From positions 1 through 64,000 of the forward strand of contig NZ_JALAZE010000002.1 in the NCBI RefSeq assembly GCF_022809095.1: 64,000 bases of DNA. The letters run 5' to 3'. A program made the position numbers and the translations under genes. Below the pieces are notes generated by a model. The model saw only the letters and a list, made by a program, of their open reading frames with translations, had not been told where the DNA came from and made no database searches. Within the stretch, counting starts at the first letter, position 1. Each line of letters opens with the position of its first letter. Origin of the DNA: Bacillus kexueae (GTDB taxonomy: Bacteria; Bacillota; Bacilli; Bacillales; Aeribacillaceae). Shown here one piece after another: positions 1-8,964 of this stretch.

Positions 1-99
1 TGAGTAAGATCCCTGAAAGATGATCAGGTTGATAGGTCCGAGGTGGAAGTGTGGTGACACATGGAGCTGACGGATACTAATCGATCGAGGACTTAACCT
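1..99 (+). rRNA. 23S rRNA, 3' end only
   Basis: The first ~99 bases match the conserved 3' end of Bacillus 23S rRNA, ending near GAGGACTTAACC. The rest of the gene lies upstream of the window. A small AAGAAC/GTTCTT hairpin sits in the spacer before 5S and is probably part of precursor processing. Confidence 0.95.
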
Positions 100-210
100 A
101 TTCAATCAGTTGATTGATTTCAGTGAACACGTTATCTAGTTTTGAAAGAACAAAAAAGTTCTTGACATAATAAAGCGAACAAGTATAATAATTCTTGTTG
201 CTTAAATAAG

Positions 211-326
211 TGTCTGGTGGCGATAGCGAAGAGGTCACACCCGTTCCCATACCGAACACGGAAGTTAAGCTCTTCAGCGCCGATGGTAGTTGGGTTTTCC
301 CTGTGAGAGTAGGACGCTGCCAGGCA
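211..326 (+). rRNA. rrf: 5S rRNA
   Basis: The gene shows the typical Bacillus 5S blocks (GGCGATAGCGAAGAGG, CCGTTCCCATACCGAACACG, GAGAGTAGGACG). The ends at 211-217 and 320-326 pair to form helix I. It lies between the 23S gene and the tRNA cluster, the usual 16S-23S-5S-tRNA order. Confidence 0.95.
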
Positions 327-354
327 ATACATAATTAAAGCACGATAGTGCTAG

Positions 355-430
355 GGAGGATTAGCTCAGCTGGGAGAGCACTTGCCTTACAAGCAAGGGG
401 TCGGCGGTTCGATCCCGTCATCCTCCACCA
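355..430 (+). tRNA. tRNA-Val(UAC)
   Basis: Complete cloverleaf with 7-bp acceptor GGAGGAT/ATCCTCC, anticodon TAC in loop CTTACAA, and encoded CCA. First gene of the 21-tRNA cluster, in the order I recall for B. subtilis trnB. Confidence 0.97.
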
Positions 431-434
431 TCAT

Positions 435-510
<76 letters not shown>

Positions 511-520
511 TCTTAGAATC

Positions 521-596
521 GAGCCATTAGCTCAGTTGGTAGAGCATCTGACTTTTAATCAGAGGGTCGGAGGTTCGAGTCCTCCATGGCTCACCA
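521..596 (+). tRNA. tRNA-Lys(UUU)
   Basis: Cloverleaf with acceptor GAGCCAT/ATGGCTC, anticodon TTT in loop CTTTTAA, and encoded CCA. Confidence 0.97.
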
Positions 597-619
597 TTTA
601 CCTCTTTTTTATTAACCCT

Positions 620-704
620 GCGGGTGTGGCGGAATTGGCAGACGCGCTAGACTTAGGATCTAGTGCCGTATGGCGTGGGGGTTCAAGTCCCTCCACCCGC
701 ACCA
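620..704 (+). tRNA. tRNA-Leu(UAG)
   Basis: Class II tRNA with a long variable arm, anticodon TAG in loop CTTAGGA, acceptor GCGGGTG, and encoded CCA. Confidence 0.97.
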
Positions 705-713
705 TTTAAATAT

Positions 714-788
714 GCGGAAGTAGTTCAGTGGTAGAACACCACCTTGCCAAGGTGGGGGTCGCGGGTTCGAATCCCGTCTTCCGCTCCA
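714..788 (+). tRNA. tRNA-Gly(GCC)
   Basis: Acceptor GCGGAAG/CTTCCGC, anticodon GCC in loop TTGCCAA, and encoded CCA. Confidence 0.97.
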
Positions 789-796
789 TAATGTTT

Positions 797-885
797 GCCG
801 GGGTGGTGGAATTGGCAGACACACAGGACTTAAAATCCTGCGGTAGGTGACTACCGTGCCGGTTCGAGTCCGGCCCTCGGCACCA
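797..885 (+). tRNA. tRNA-Leu(UAA)
   Basis: Class II tRNA with a long variable arm, anticodon TAA in loop CTTAAAA, and encoded CCA. Confidence 0.97.
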
Positions 886-889
886 TTTA

Positions 890-966
890 GCGCCCGTAGC
901 TCAATTGGATAGAGCGTTTGACTACGGATCAAAAGGTTAGGGGTTCGAATCCTCTCGGGCGCGCCA
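890..966 (+). tRNA. tRNA-Arg(ACG)
   Basis: Acceptor GCGCCCG/CGGGCGC and anticodon ACG in loop CTACGGA. The A34 is expected to be deaminated to inosine. CCA is encoded. Confidence 0.97.
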
Positions 967-969
967 TTA

Positions 970-1046
970 CGGGAAGTAGCTCAGCTTGGTAGAGCACATG
1001 GTTTGGGACCATGGGGTCGCAGGTTCAAATCCTGTCTTCCCGACCA
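970..1046 (+). tRNA. tRNA-Pro(UGG)
   Basis: Acceptor CGGGAAG, anticodon TGG in loop TTTGGGA, and encoded CCA. Confidence 0.97.
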
Positions 1047-1059
1047 GTATTCAATATAT

Positions 1060-1135
1060 GGGGCCTTAGCTCAGCTGGGAGAGCGCCTGCTTTGCACGCA
1101 GGAGGTCAGCGGTTCGATCCCGCTAGGCTCCACCA
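1060..1135 (+). tRNA. tRNA-Ala(UGC)
   Basis: The acceptor GGGGCCT/AGGCTCC contains the G3:U70 wobble that identifies alanine tRNAs. Anticodon TGC, and encoded CCA. Confidence 0.97.
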
Positions 1136-1163
1136 TTTAAAATACCAGTAATTTGATATTTGT

Positions 1164-1240
1164 GGCGGCGTAGCTCAGCTGGCTAGAGCGTACGGTTCAT
1201 ACCCGTGAGGTCGGGGGTTCGATCCCCTCCGCCGCCACCA
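1164..1240 (+). tRNA. tRNA-Met(CAU), elongator
   Basis: Acceptor GGCGGCG/CGCCGCC and anticodon CAT in loop TTCATAC. It lacks initiator features (position 1 is paired) and resembles the Bacillus elongator Met tRNA. Confidence 0.9.
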
Positions 1241-1244
1241 GTTC

Positions 1245-1321
1245 GGACCTTTAGCTCAGCTGGTTAGAGCAGACGGCTCATAACCGTCCGGTCGCAGGTT
1301 CGAGTCCTGCAAGGTCCACCA
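1245..1321 (+). tRNA. tRNA with CAU anticodon, probably tRNA-Ile2 (lysidine-modified)
   Basis: Anticodon CAT in loop CTCATAA and acceptor GGACCTT/AAGGTCC. Its body resembles AUA-reading Ile2 tRNAs modified by TilS more than elongator Met. The identity is inferred from family resemblance and from its place between Met and Ser. Confidence 0.8.
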
Positions 1322-1332
1322 TTTGATATATT

Positions 1333-1425
1333 GGAGGAATACCCAAGTCTGGCTGAAGGGATCGGTCTTGAAAACCGACAGGGGTGTCAAAGCCCGCGGG
1401 GGTTCGAATCCCTCTTCCTCCGCCA
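1333..1425 (+). tRNA. tRNA-Ser(UGA)
   Basis: Class II tRNA with a long variable arm, anticodon TGA in loop CTTGAAA, acceptor GGAGGAA, and encoded GCCA end. Confidence 0.97.
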
Positions 1426-1434
1426 TACTATTGC

Positions 1435-1448
1435 CGCGGGGTGGAGCA
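1435..1448 (+). pseudogene. Duplicated 5' fragment of initiator tRNA-Met
   Basis: Fourteen bases identical to the first 14 bases of the intact initiator tRNA at 1580, stopping at GGTGGAGCA. The fragment is followed by a 131-nt insert and then the complete gene. It cannot fold as a tRNA. A longer counterpart of the same arrangement precedes tRNA-Phe. Confidence 0.85.
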
Positions 1449-1579
1449 CGAACGAATATGCTTCACTGAATAATCTTCAGCGTACCACTCGAGCAACTAC
1501 TTGAGATTCATTCTGAGAGTGGGACGGTCAAAAGAGCTAACTATAAGCATAATAATACATTGAGATTTATTTTTATCAT
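1449..1579 (+). other. Insert X1 between tRNA-fMet fragment and full gene (candidate structured element)
   Basis: The first ~80 nt align with the insert before tRNA-Phe (1785-1906). Shared blocks in order are CG..CGA.TA.GCTTC, TCAGCG.ACCA, CGAGC..CTACTTGA and CTGAGA.TGGG.CG. Predicted local hairpins are CTGAA/TTCAG and CTCGAG-CAACTA-CTTGAG. The last ~50 nt are AT-rich and unlike the other insert. There is no ORF and no transposase. Function is unknown. Confidence 0.7.
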
Positions 1580-1656
<77 letters not shown>

Positions 1657-1669
1657 AAATAATATACAA

Positions 1670-1745
1670 GGTCCCGTGGTGTAGCGGTTAACATGCCTGC
1701 CTGTCACGCAGGAGATCGCGGGTTCGATTCCCGTCGGGACCGCCA
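1670..1745 (+). tRNA. tRNA-Asp(GUC)
   Basis: Acceptor GGTCCCG/CGGGACC, anticodon GTC in loop CTGTCAC, and encoded CCA. Confidence 0.97.
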
Positions 1746-1758
1746 TTTAGTTTAATAA

Positions 1759-1784
1759 GGCTCGGTAGCTCAGTCGGTAGAGCA
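1759..1784 (+). pseudogene. Duplicated 5' fragment of tRNA-Phe
   Basis: Twenty-six bases identical to the first 26 bases of the intact tRNA-Phe at 1907, through the 3' strand of the D-stem (ending GGTAGAGCA). The sequence then leaves the tRNA for a 122-nt insert. The break follows GAGCA, as in the fMet fragment, although GAGCA occupies a different structural position in the two tRNAs. Confidence 0.87.
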
Positions 1785-1906
1785 CGTTCGAGTAAGCTTC
1801 GAAGAGGTGCATCAGCGCACCAAGCGAGCTGCTACTTGAATAAGCTTACTGAGATTGGGGCGAAGGGTGTAAAGTAGATTTTATATAAGTTAATAGTAAA
1901 GATTTT
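1785..1906 (+). other. Insert X2 between tRNA-Phe fragment and full gene (candidate structured element)
   Basis: Homologous over ~80 nt with X1 at 1449. Predicted pairings are an outer 9-bp helix AGTAAGCTT/AAGCTTACT, an inner hairpin GGTGC-ATCAGC-GCACC, and CGAG-CTGCTA-CTTG. Loop sequences and blocks are shared with X1 while some stem bases differ. The 3' part is AT-rich. No coding potential. Confidence 0.7.
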
Positions 1907-1982
1907 GGCTCGGTAGCTCAGTCGGTAGAGCAAAGGACTGAAAATCCTTGTGTCGGCGGTTCGATTCCGTCCCGAGCCACCA
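1907..1982 (+). tRNA. tRNA-Phe(GAA)
   Basis: Acceptor GGCTCGG/CCGAGCC, anticodon GAA in loop CTGAAAA, and encoded CCA. Complete copy downstream of its own 5' fragment. Confidence 0.97.
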
Positions 1983-1986
1983 TTAC

Positions 1987-2063
1987 GGCGGCTGTGGCGA
2001 AGTGGTTAACGCACCAGATTGTGGCTCTGGCATTCGTGGGTTCGATTCCCATCAGTCGCCCCA
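1987..2063 (+). tRNA. tRNA-His(GUG)
   Basis: The gene encodes the extra G(-1) typical of histidine tRNA opposite C73. Acceptor GCGGCTG/CAGTCGC, anticodon GTG, and encoded CCA. Confidence 0.96.
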
Positions 2064-2073
2064 TTTAAGATAA

Positions 2074-2147
2074 GCGGGTGTAGTTTAGTGGTAAAACCTC
2101 AGCCTTCCAAGCTGATGTCGTGGGTTCGATTCCCATCACCCGCTCCA
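2074..2147 (+). tRNA. tRNA-Gly(UCC)
   Basis: Acceptor GCGGGTG, anticodon TCC in loop CTTCCAA, and encoded CCA. Confidence 0.97.
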
Positions 2148-2150
2148 TAG

Positions 2151-2224
<74 letters not shown>

Positions 2225-2230
2225 TATTGT

Positions 2231-2305
2231 TCCGCAGTAGCTCAGTGGTAGAGCATTCGGCTGTTAACCGAACGGTCGCAGGTTCGAATCCTGCCTGCGG
2301 AGCCA
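2231..2305 (+). tRNA. tRNA-Asn(GUU)
   Basis: Acceptor TCCGCAG, anticodon GTT in loop CTGTTAA, and encoded CCA. Confidence 0.97.
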
Positions 2306-2308
2306 TTT

Positions 2309-2399
2309 GGAGAAGTACTCAAGTGGCTGAAGAGGCGCCCCTGCTAAGGGTGTAGGTCGCGTAAGCGGCGCGAGGGTTCAAATCCCTCCTTCTCCGCCA
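2309..2399 (+). tRNA. tRNA-Ser(GCU)
   Basis: Class II tRNA with a long variable arm, anticodon GCT, acceptor GGAGAAG, and encoded CCA. Confidence 0.97.
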
Positions 2400-2425
2400 T
2401 TAAGAGTTTTGAATATGACGTTTGT

Positions 2426-2497
2426 GGCCCGTTGGTCAAGTGGTTAAGACACCGCCCTTTCACGGCGGTAACACGGGTTCGAATCCCGTACGGGTCA
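2426..2497 (+). tRNA. tRNA-Glu(UUC), no encoded CCA
   Basis: Acceptor GGCCCGT/ACGGGTC and anticodon TTC in loop CTTTCAC. TCC follows the discriminator A, so CCA is not encoded. Last gene of the cluster, just before the terminator. Confidence 0.96.
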
Positions 2498-2502
2498 TCC
2501 AG

Positions 2503-2533
2503 AAAAGCACTGTTTTCAAACAGTGCTTTTTTT
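2503..2533 (+). terminator. Terminator of the rRNA-tRNA operon
   Basis: Stem AAGCACTGTTT / AAACAGTGCTT with a two-base loop, followed by a run of T. Confidence 0.92.
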
Positions 2534-2540
2534 TATTTCT

Positions 2541-2715
2541 GTTACAGAAAGTTTAAGTTCAATAAAGTGTTAAAGTATTCTCTTTACCGTTTTTTTGGTG
2601 TCTAGCTCCAAGCGCCATCAGCTCGGGTCGCTTGGGCTCTGCTGTGGCGACGGAAGCCTCCTCGCAGGTCCTCCAGCGCCCTTCGCCTAAGGATTTGCGC
2701 TTTGCGCTTTTCTTA
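2541..2715 (+). repeat. R1 dispersed repeat, copy 1
   Basis: Full-length R1. It has an AT-rich left third starting GTTACAGAAAGTTTAAG, a T-run, then a GC-rich core starting GTGTCTAGCTCCAAGCGCC and ending near GCGCTTTTCTTA. It begins eight bases after the tRNA operon terminator. One core hairpin is altered (GGGTCG-CTT-GGGCTC). No ORF. Confidence 0.95.
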
Positions 2716-2874
2716 CATTGGGCTTTTAGTTATAAGATTTAGGATATTGGTAGAACGAGTAAAGAGTAAGTATATTGCTCAAAAATACTCGAATCCCTCT
2801 TAAATTTTGCTATTTATTTTTCAAAAAAATTCGACAAGATGTCGAATTTAATGTTTTGTTGATATAGTTTCTGC
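2716..2874. other. Non-coding stretch, nothing recognised
   Basis: Between R1 copy 1 and the small minus-strand gene. Only the minus-strand terminator at 2823-2848 is recognisable here. Confidence 0.6.
2823..2848 (-). terminator. Terminator of the small minus-strand gene
   Basis: Read on the minus strand, ATTCGACA-TCT-TGTCGAAT is followed by TTTTTTT. It lies 27 nt after the stop codon of the gene at 2875-3051. Confidence 0.85.
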
Positions 2875-3051
2875 TTAATCTTGATCGTTCAAATCTTCAT
2901 TTCTCTTTCTTCCTGGATTATCTAAATCTATATCAGAAGTGATACCTATACTTGGACCTCTAAACATATCAAAGGCCAAAATCTTATCATCTGGCGCATC
3001 AAAGTAAGGCACCTTTTCACTGTTTTCTGGTATCGATTTCTTCTTTTTCAT
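2875..3051 (-). CDS. Small protein of unknown function, 58 aa
   Basis: A 58-codon ORF starting MKKKKSIPENSEK and ending RKRNEDLNDQD. The ATG is preceded by GGAGGAAT at good spacing, and a strong terminator follows the stop, so it looks like a complete monocistronic gene. The protein is hydrophilic with a basic N-terminus, an acidic tail, and a central stretch PYFDAPDDKILAFDMFRG. There is no signal peptide or membrane segment. I do not recognise the family. It sits divergently from glgB. Confidence 0.75.
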   Translation of the reverse strand: MKKKKSIPENSEKVPYFDAPDDKILAFDMFRGPSIGITSDIDLDNPGRKRNEDLNDQD

Positions 3052-3151
3052 TTTTTATTCCTCCTGCCGGTAAGTTATTATTTTTGCTTGGATAAAATAT
3101 TATCATGCACTTTTTCCACTATTCATTTGTATCATTTATCAAATTCATTCG

Positions 3152-3173
3152 ACATATACATTCTAGTATATGT
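3152..3173. promoter_or_regulatory. Palindrome in the glgB upstream region
   Basis: Perfect 8-bp inverted repeat ACATATAC-N6-GTATATGT in the divergent region between the 58-aa gene and glgB. It could be an operator or part of a promoter. I cannot assign a regulator. Confidence 0.4.
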
Positions 3174-3231
3174 TATTTTTCAATAGCGAAATTCAATCAG
3201 GTCAGGGTTTTTGTAGGAATGTGTCAAAAAA

Positions 3232-3245
3232 CGGAACCGTTTACA
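3232..3245. promoter_or_regulatory. cre-like site upstream of glgB
   Basis: CGGAACCGTTTACA matches the CcpA consensus TGWAANCGNTNWCA at all but two positions. It lies 71 nt before the glgB start. Catabolite control of glycogen synthesis is plausible but is inferred only from this match. Confidence 0.4.
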
Positions 3246-3315
3246 TAAAAGGGATTTCGGCATTTTTTTTGAAATAAGTTAATAGTAAAAATAAGAGGGG
3301 TAAGGAGTGAACTCC

Positions 3316-5256
3316 ATGAGTATAGCAATCCCAACAGACTTTGAAATTCATCTTTTTCACGAGGGGAATTTATTTAAAAGCCATGAATTATTCGGGGCTC
3401 ATTCGAAAAAGGTGAATGGTGTAGAAGGCATTCAGTTTTGCGTATGGGCTCCTCATGCTACGTCTGTTCGAGTTGTAGGTGATTTTAATAACTGGGATGG
3501 GTCAAACCATGAAATGCAAAAACTGAATGATCAAGGTGTTTGGATATTATTTACTCCTGATGTTAAGGAGGGAGATATATATAAATACGAAATAGTTACA
3601 AGAACAGGGGACATTCGATTAAAAGCAGACCCGTATGCATTTTATTCTGAAGTTCGTCCAAATACAGCATCTATCGTATATGATCTTTCAGGATATAACT
3701 GGGATGATAAAAAATGGAAACAAAAGAAAAAAAGAAGAACGGTCTATGAAAAGCCGTTGTTTATTTATGAACTTCATTTAGGAACGTGGAAGAAGAAAGA
3801 AGACGGGAGTTTGTTTTCATATCGTGAAATGGCGGAAGAAATCATTCCATATGTGCTTGAACACGGTTTTACACATATTGAACTTCTTCCGGTTATTGAA
3901 CATCCTTACGATCGTTCTTGGGGGTATCAAGGAACAGGGTATTTCTCAGCAACGAGTCGTTATGGCACACCACATGATTTGATGTATTTTATCAATCAAT
4001 GTCATCAAAATGATATAGGCGTCATCCTCGATTGGGTACCTGGGCATTTTTGTAAGGACGCTCACGGACTATATATGTTTGACGGGGAGCCTACATATGA
4101 ATATTTGCACGAACAAGATCGTGAAAATCAAGTATGGGGTACGGCTAATTTTGATTTAGGAAAGCCAGAAGTTCAAAGTTTTCTAATTTCAAACGCTCTA
4201 TTTTGGATTGAGCATTTTCATATAGATGGATTTCGAGTTGATGCCGTTGCAAACATGCTATATTGGCCAAATCGTGATGAACTACAGCCAAATGAACTAG
4301 CACTTTCATTTTTACGCAAGTTGAATGAAGCCGTCTTTAACGCAGATCCTTCTATATTAATGATTGCTGAAGATTCCACCGATTGGCCAATGGTAACGGG
4401 TCCAACATATGACGGTGGGCTAGGCTTTAATTATAAATGGAATATGGGCTGGATGAATGACATCTTGGAATATATGGAGGCAGACCCGATTCATCGAAAG
4501 TATTTGCATGAAAAGGTTACTTTTTCGTTGATTTATGCTTTTTCAGAGAACTTCATACTTCCGTTTTCACATGATGAAGTTGTTCACGGTAAAAAGTCAC
4601 TATTAAATAAGATGCCGGGAGATTATTGGCAAAAGTTTGCTCAACTACGCTTACTCTATGGATATTTGGTGACACACCCAGGGAAAAAATTGTTGTTTAT
4701 GGGCGGAGAGTTTGGTCAATATGATGAATGGAAGGACCTAGAGCAATTAGATTGGATACTAGATGGATATGAAATGCATGACAAAATGCGTGATTACTTC
4801 AAAGAACTAGTAGCGATCTATAAAAAGTCACGTCCACTTTTTGAAATTGATCATCACTATGATGGATTCGAGTGGATTGATGCAGATAATCGAGATCAAA
4901 GTATTTTCTCATTTATTCGAAAAGGCAAAAAACCAAATGAATTTGTTGTTGTCGTTTGTAATTTTACACCAGTCGTTTATCACGATTACAAGATTGGAGT
5001 ACCGGTAGATACGAGATACGTTGAAATTTTAAATAGTGATGACGAGGCGTTTGGCGGCTCGGGTCAGGTAAATAAAAAATCAATACAAGCAATGGAAGGA
5101 AGTTATCATGGGAGACCGTACCATATTGAAATGACGATACCACCTTTTGGTATTTCAATTTTACGAGCGGTTAAAAAGAGGGGAGAGAAACAAAAAAATG
5201 GTAAGAAAACAGTGCGTAGCAATGCTTCTCGCAGGGGGAAAAGGATCAAGGCTTAG
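3316..5256 (+). CDS. glgB: 1,4-alpha-glucan branching enzyme GlgB
   Basis: Makes the alpha-1,6 branches of glycogen in the cytoplasm. The 646-residue protein has the short N-terminal CBM48 module ([20 protein letters not shown], about residues 44-63) of Bacillus branching enzymes. A GH13 barrel follows with nucleophile D309 in GFRVDAV, acid/base E352 in IAEDST and D420 in SHDEVVH, then a C-terminal all-beta domain. ATG at 3316 is chosen over GTG at 3307 because AAGGAG ends 8 nt upstream of it. First gene of glgBCDAP. It overlaps glgC by about 59 nt, which suggests coupled translation. Confidence 0.97.
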   Translation: MSIAIPTDFEIHLFHEGNLFKSHELFGAHSKKVNGVEGIQFCVWAPHATSVRVVGDFNNWDGSNHEMQKLNDQGVWILFTPDVKEGDIYKYEIVTRTGDIRLKADPYAFYSEVRPNTASIVYDLSGYNWDDKKWKQKKKRRTVYEKPLFIYELHLGTWKKKEDGSLFSYREMAEEIIPYVLEHGFTHIELLPVIEHPYDRSWGYQGTGYFSATSRYGTPHDLMYFINQCHQNDIGVILDWVPGHFCKDAHGLYMFDGEPTYEYLHEQDRENQVWGTANFDLGKPEVQSFLISNALFWIEHFHIDGFRVDAVANMLYWPNRDELQPNELALSFLRKLNEAVFNADPSILMIAEDSTDWPMVTGPTYDGGLGFNYKWNMGWMNDILEYMEADPIHRKYLHEKVTFSLIYAFSENFILPFSHDEVVHGKKSLLNKMPGDYWQKFAQLRLLYGYLVTHPGKKLLFMGGEFGQYDEWKDLEQLDWILDGYEMHDKMRDYFKELVAIYKKSRPLFEIDHHYDGFEWIDADNRDQSIFSFIRKGKKPNEFVVVVCNFTPVVYHDYKIGVPVDTRYVEILNSDDEAFGGSGQVNKKSIQAMEGSYHGRPYHIEMTIPPFGISILRAVKKRGEKQKNGKKTVRSNASRRGKRIKA

Positions 5257-6355
5257 TTCATTAACAAAAAATTTAGCAAAACCGGCAGTTCCATACGGGG
5301 GGAAGTATAGAATTATCGACTTTACTTTAAGTAATTGCACAAATTCAGGTATAGATACTGTGGGTGTGTTAACTCAATATCAGCCTTTAGTATTAAATTC
5401 ATACATTGGTATTGGAAGTGCATGGGATTTAGATAGAAAAAATGGAGGGGTTACGGTATTACCACCATATTCCGAGTCTTCCGAAGTGAGATGGTACAAG
5501 GGAACAGCTAGTGCAATCTATGAAAATTTAAATTACTTGAAACAATATGAGCCAGAGTATGTATTAATCCTATCAGGGGATCACATTTATAAAATGGATT
5601 ATTCCAAAATGCTAGATTATCATATCGAAAAGGAAGCTGACGTATCCATTTCAGTGATCGAGGTGCCGTGGGAAGAAGCTAGTCGTTTCGGCATTATGAA
5701 TACGAATGAAAAAATGGAAATAGTCGAATTTGACGAAAAGCCAGCTGTACCTAAGAACAACTTAGCCTCAATGGGAATCTATATCTTTAAATGGTCTATT
5801 TTAAAAGAGTTTTTAGAAATGGATGCTCGCAATCAATATTCAAGCCATGATTTTGGGAAAGACATTATCCCACTTCTAATAGAAGAGAATAAAAAATTAG
5901 TCGCTTATCCATTCCAAGGGTATTGGAAGGATGTGGGCACGGTGAAAAGTTTGTGGGAAGCAAATATGGATTTACTTAAGGAGAATCCGAAGTTAGATTT
6001 GTTCGACTATGATTGGCGCATATATTCTGTTAACCCAAATCATCCACCACAATATATTCATGAGAGCGCAGATGTCGTTGAATCGCTTGTCACCGAAGGA
6101 TGTGTTGTATATGGGAATGTTGATCATTCCGTGCTTTTCCAAGGTGTTACAGTTGGTCCGAATTCAACGATTAAAAATTCAGTTGTAATGCCAGATGCAA
6201 CTATTGGTAAAAACGTTGTAATAGAGAACGCAATTGTTCCAACTGGTCTTCATATTCCGGATGGAATGATTATTCGTCCTGATAAAAACTTAGAAGAAAT
6301 CATTCTTGTAACAGAAGAATTGGTAGAGGAAACGGTTACTTCCGCAAATAAATAA
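5198..6355 (+). CDS. glgC: Glucose-1-phosphate adenylyltransferase GlgC
   Basis: Forms ADP-glucose from ATP and glucose-1-phosphate, the committed step of glycogen synthesis. The protein (385 aa from this start) opens [19 protein letters not shown], the nucleotidyltransferase signature, followed by [15 protein letters not shown]. It also has [10 protein letters not shown] for substrate binding and EFDEKP. The C-terminal quarter is a left-handed beta-helix (hexapeptide-type repeats near [22 protein letters not shown]). The ORF is open upstream, but homologues begin at this Met. In Bacillus, GlgC works as a complex with GlgD, encoded next. Confidence 0.96.
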   Translation: MVRKQCVAMLLAGGKGSRLSSLTKNLAKPAVPYGGKYRIIDFTLSNCTNSGIDTVGVLTQYQPLVLNSYIGIGSAWDLDRKNGGVTVLPPYSESSEVRWYKGTASAIYENLNYLKQYEPEYVLILSGDHIYKMDYSKMLDYHIEKEADVSISVIEVPWEEASRFGIMNTNEKMEIVEFDEKPAVPKNNLASMGIYIFKWSILKEFLEMDARNQYSSHDFGKDIIPLLIEENKKLVAYPFQGYWKDVGTVKSLWEANMDLLKENPKLDLFDYDWRIYSVNPNHPPQYIHESADVVESLVTEGCVVYGNVDHSVLFQGVTVGPNSTIKNSVVMPDATIGKNVVIENAIVPTGLHIPDGMIIRPDKNLEEIILVTEELVEETVTSANK

Positions 6356-6413
6356 AATTTGAATAAGGAAGGTCAGTCGTTTTGTTGTTAGAAGAAGTTT
6401 AGTAAGATAGTGT

Positions 6414-6445
6414 CCTAAAAAATTAGGAATTCCTAATTTTTTAGG
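6414..6445. promoter_or_regulatory. Perfect 32-nt palindrome between glgC and glgD
   Basis: Sixteen bases beginning CCTAAAAAATTAGGAA are followed directly by their exact reverse complement, centred on GAATTC. As RNA it would form a long AU-rich hairpin inside the glg transcript. It has no downstream T-run and so does not look like a simple terminator. It may be an mRNA processing or attenuation site. Confidence 0.7.
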
Positions 6446-6487
6446 CACATTCATAAGGATGATTGAATTTGAAAGGATGGGAATAAA

Positions 6488-7513
6488 TTGAACAGGAGCA
6501 TGCTAGGAATTATAGATGCAACGACGTATAAAGAGGAGATTAAAGATATTACTTTAGGTAGGTCAATGGCAGCTATTCCGTTTGCGGGTAGATATCGTCT
6601 AATTGATTTTGTACTTTCTAACATGGTGAATTCAGGAATTGAAAGTGTAGCTATTTTCCCGAAATACCAGTATCGTTCTTTAATGGACCATTTAGGATCA
6701 GGGAAACAGTGGGATTTAAATAGAAAGCGAGATGGGTTATTTTTCTTTCCTTCTCCACATTTGCATGATGAATATGATGAATTTGGGTCGTTTCGACAGT
6801 TTTCAGACCATATAGATTATTTTCTAAGAAGTCGTCAAAAATATGCTGTCATCACGAACAGCTATACAGTAGCAAATATTGATTTTCAAAAAGTACTGGA
6901 TTATCACATTGAAATGAATTGTGATATTACAGAAGTGTGTCAAAGTGGAAAGTCGCTGCAAATCTATGTATTGAAAACGGAATTGTTAATGGACTTAATG
7001 AATAATTCTACTAATTCTTCCCTTCGAACATTACATGATGTTGTTAATGCTCCGGAACAATTTACAATTTGTCAATATGAACATAAAGAATATGCAGCGG
7101 TTATTGATTCAATAGAAAAATATTTTAAACATAGTCTAGAAATGCTCAAGCCTGAGATTTTTAATGCGTTGTTTTTAAAGGAACGCCCAATTTTGACAAA
7201 GGTAAAGGATGAACCACCTACTCGATACGGCAAAAATTCAAAAGTGAATCGAGCGTTTATTGCGAACGGCTGTATTATTGAAGGGCATGTTGAAAATAGC
7301 ATTATTTTCAGAGGTGTCCATATTGGAAAAGGAACTGTCGTGAAAAATAGTATAATCATGCAAAAAACGCAAGTTGGAGAAGGATGTAGAATTGAAAATG
7401 CAATTTTAGATAAAGATGCAAAGATTGGTTCAAACATTCAGTTGCTAGGGGAAGCAAATTATCCAAATGTCATCCATAAAGGAACTGTACAAGGAGCGTT
7501 GATGAATTCGTGA
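6488..7513 (+). CDS. glgD: GlgD, ADP-glucose pyrophosphorylase regulatory subunit
   Basis: A 341-aa paralogue of GlgC that forms the heteromeric ADP-glucose pyrophosphorylase in Bacilli. It keeps the fold ([20 protein letters not shown] near residue 26, and hexapeptide repeats [24 protein letters not shown] near the C-terminus). The N-terminal AGGKGSRL nucleotide loop is replaced by [21 protein letters not shown], so it is probably catalytically weak or regulatory. The TTG start at 6488 is preceded by GGATGG at suitable spacing. It shares a GTGA overlap with glgA. Confidence 0.94.
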   Translation: MNRSMLGIIDATTYKEEIKDITLGRSMAAIPFAGRYRLIDFVLSNMVNSGIESVAIFPKYQYRSLMDHLGSGKQWDLNRKRDGLFFFPSPHLHDEYDEFGSFRQFSDHIDYFLRSRQKYAVITNSYTVANIDFQKVLDYHIEMNCDITEVCQSGKSLQIYVLKTELLMDLMNNSTNSSLRTLHDVVNAPEQFTICQYEHKEYAAVIDSIEKYFKHSLEMLKPEIFNALFLKERPILTKVKDEPPTRYGKNSKVNRAFIANGCIIEGHVENSIIFRGVHIGKGTVVKNSIIMQKTQVGEGCRIENAILDKDAKIGSNIQLLGEANYPNVIHKGTVQGALMNS

Positions 7514-8964
7514 AAGTATTATTTGCAGTCTCAGAATGTGTACCATTTGTGAAAACAGGTGGATTAGCAGACGTTGCGGGAGCTCTACCAAAGGAATTAA
7601 AGCGTTTGGGAACGGATGTCCGTGTCATGATGCCGAAGTATGGATTAATTCCGCAAAGAATTCGCGAGAAGATGGTCAAAATTGCGGAATGTACTATTCA
7701 ACTTGGGTGGAGAAGTCAGTATTGTGGAATTGAAACTTATGAATTAGACGATGTCACTTTTTATTTTATTGATAACGAATATTATTTTAAAAGAGATACT
7801 CTCTACGGGCATTATGATGATGGAGAGCGCTTTTCGTTCTTTAGTCGTGCGGTATTAGAATCATTGAAGGTTATCGATTTTCAACCAGATATTGTCCATT
7901 CCCATGATTGGCACGCTGGAATGGTGAACTATTTACTTAAACAAGAGTATGCAAACGATCCGTTTTACGCTCAAATGAAGACCGTTTTTACTATTCATAA
8001 TTTACAATTTCAAGGAATCTTTCCGCGAAGTGTTATGCATGATTTACTAGATTTAGGCGATCAGCATTTTGCTATTGAACGATTGGAGTTTTACGGAAAT
8101 ATTAGCTTTATGAAGGGCGGTATCGTGTCTTCAGATAAAATTACGACTGTTAGTCCAACGTATAAAGAGGAAATTCAGACTCCTTATTTCGGTGAAAAGC
8201 TGGATGGACTATTACGATTCCGCTCAGATGCCTTAGTCGGTATATTAAATGGAATTGACGATGATGTATATAATCCGGGGAAAGATGAAGCGATTCAAAA
8301 GGAGTATAATGAGACGTCCATTCATCTTAAGGTTCATAATAAGCTGGCGCTTCAAGAAAAATTCGGTCTTCCGCTTTCGGATGAAACGCCATTAATTGCA
8401 ATGGTTACAAGGCTAACGAAGCAAAAAGGACTAGATCTTGTTAAGCGTGTCTTACATGAAGTACTGGACAAAGATGTACAATTTATTGTGTTAGGAACCG
8501 GAGAAGAAGAATTTGAAAATTACTTCCGTCATATGGAATGGCGCTATCCTAACAAATGTAAAGCCTACATTGGCTTTGACGAGGGATTAGCTCATCAAAT
8601 ATATGCAGGAGCTGATATGTTTCTAATGCCTTCGAAATTTGAGCCGTGTGGATTAGGACAGTTAATTGCTCTTCGATATGGGGCTCTCCCAATTGTACGA
8701 GAAACAGGAGGACTCAATGATACTGTCCATTCATATCGCGAAGATACTGGAGAAGGGAACGGATTTACGTTTAAAAACTTTAATGCTCACGATATGTTGC
8801 ATACAATCTATCGAGCTATCTATTATTATCAACAACCTTCAGTTTGGCATAAACTTGTTCAGCGTGCCATGAGTCAAGACTATAGTTGGGCACAGTCTGC
8901 CTTTAAATACAATCAGCTTTATGCTGATTTAATGTCTAGGAGTGGAAAAAGTCATGTTCTCTAA
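7510..8964 (+). CDS. glgA: Glycogen synthase GlgA (ADP-glucose dependent)
   Basis: Elongates alpha-1,4-glucan using ADP-glucose. The 484 residues match the GT5 family. The N-terminus [22 protein letters not shown] carries the KTGGL ADP-glucose loop. HSHDWHAG and [11 protein letters not shown] follow, and the C-terminal Rossmann domain has [15 protein letters not shown] with the acceptor-activating Glu. The start is GTG. A GTGA overlap with glgD and an 11-nt overlap with glgP indicate tight operon coupling. Confidence 0.97.
   Translation: MKVLFAVSECVPFVKTGGLADVAGALPKELKRLGTDVRVMMPKYGLIPQRIREKMVKIAECTIQLGWRSQYCGIETYELDDVTFYFIDNEYYFKRDTLYGHYDDGERFSFFSRAVLESLKVIDFQPDIVHSHDWHAGMVNYLLKQEYANDPFYAQMKTVFTIHNLQFQGIFPRSVMHDLLDLGDQHFAIERLEFYGNISFMKGGIVSSDKITTVSPTYKEEIQTPYFGEKLDGLLRFRSDALVGILNGIDDDVYNPGKDEAIQKEYNETSIHLKVHNKLALQEKFGLPLSDETPLIAMVTRLTKQKGLDLVKRVLHEVLDKDVQFIVLGTGEEEFENYFRHMEWRYPNKCKAYIGFDEGLAHQIYAGADMFLMPSKFEPCGLGQLIALRYGALPIVRETGGLNDTVHSYREDTGEGNGFTFKNFNAHDMLHTIYRAIYYYQQPSVWHKLVQRAMSQDYSWAQSAFKYNQLYADLMSRSGKSHVL

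Noticed and set aside
1449-1534. Insert X1 as a 5S rRNA fragment (CTTCAGCG and GAGAGTGGGACG look like 5S blocks)
   Set aside because: Only two short blocks match, spacing differs by ~7 nt, and the homologous insert X2 matches 5S less well.
1759-1906. Partial tRNA-Phe plus insert as a chimeric tRNA with its own anticodon arm (TTCGA-GTAAGCT-TCGAA has a 5-bp stem and 7-nt loop)
   Set aside because: No T-arm and no 3' acceptor strand can be found, and the corresponding part of the fMet insert does not form the same arm.
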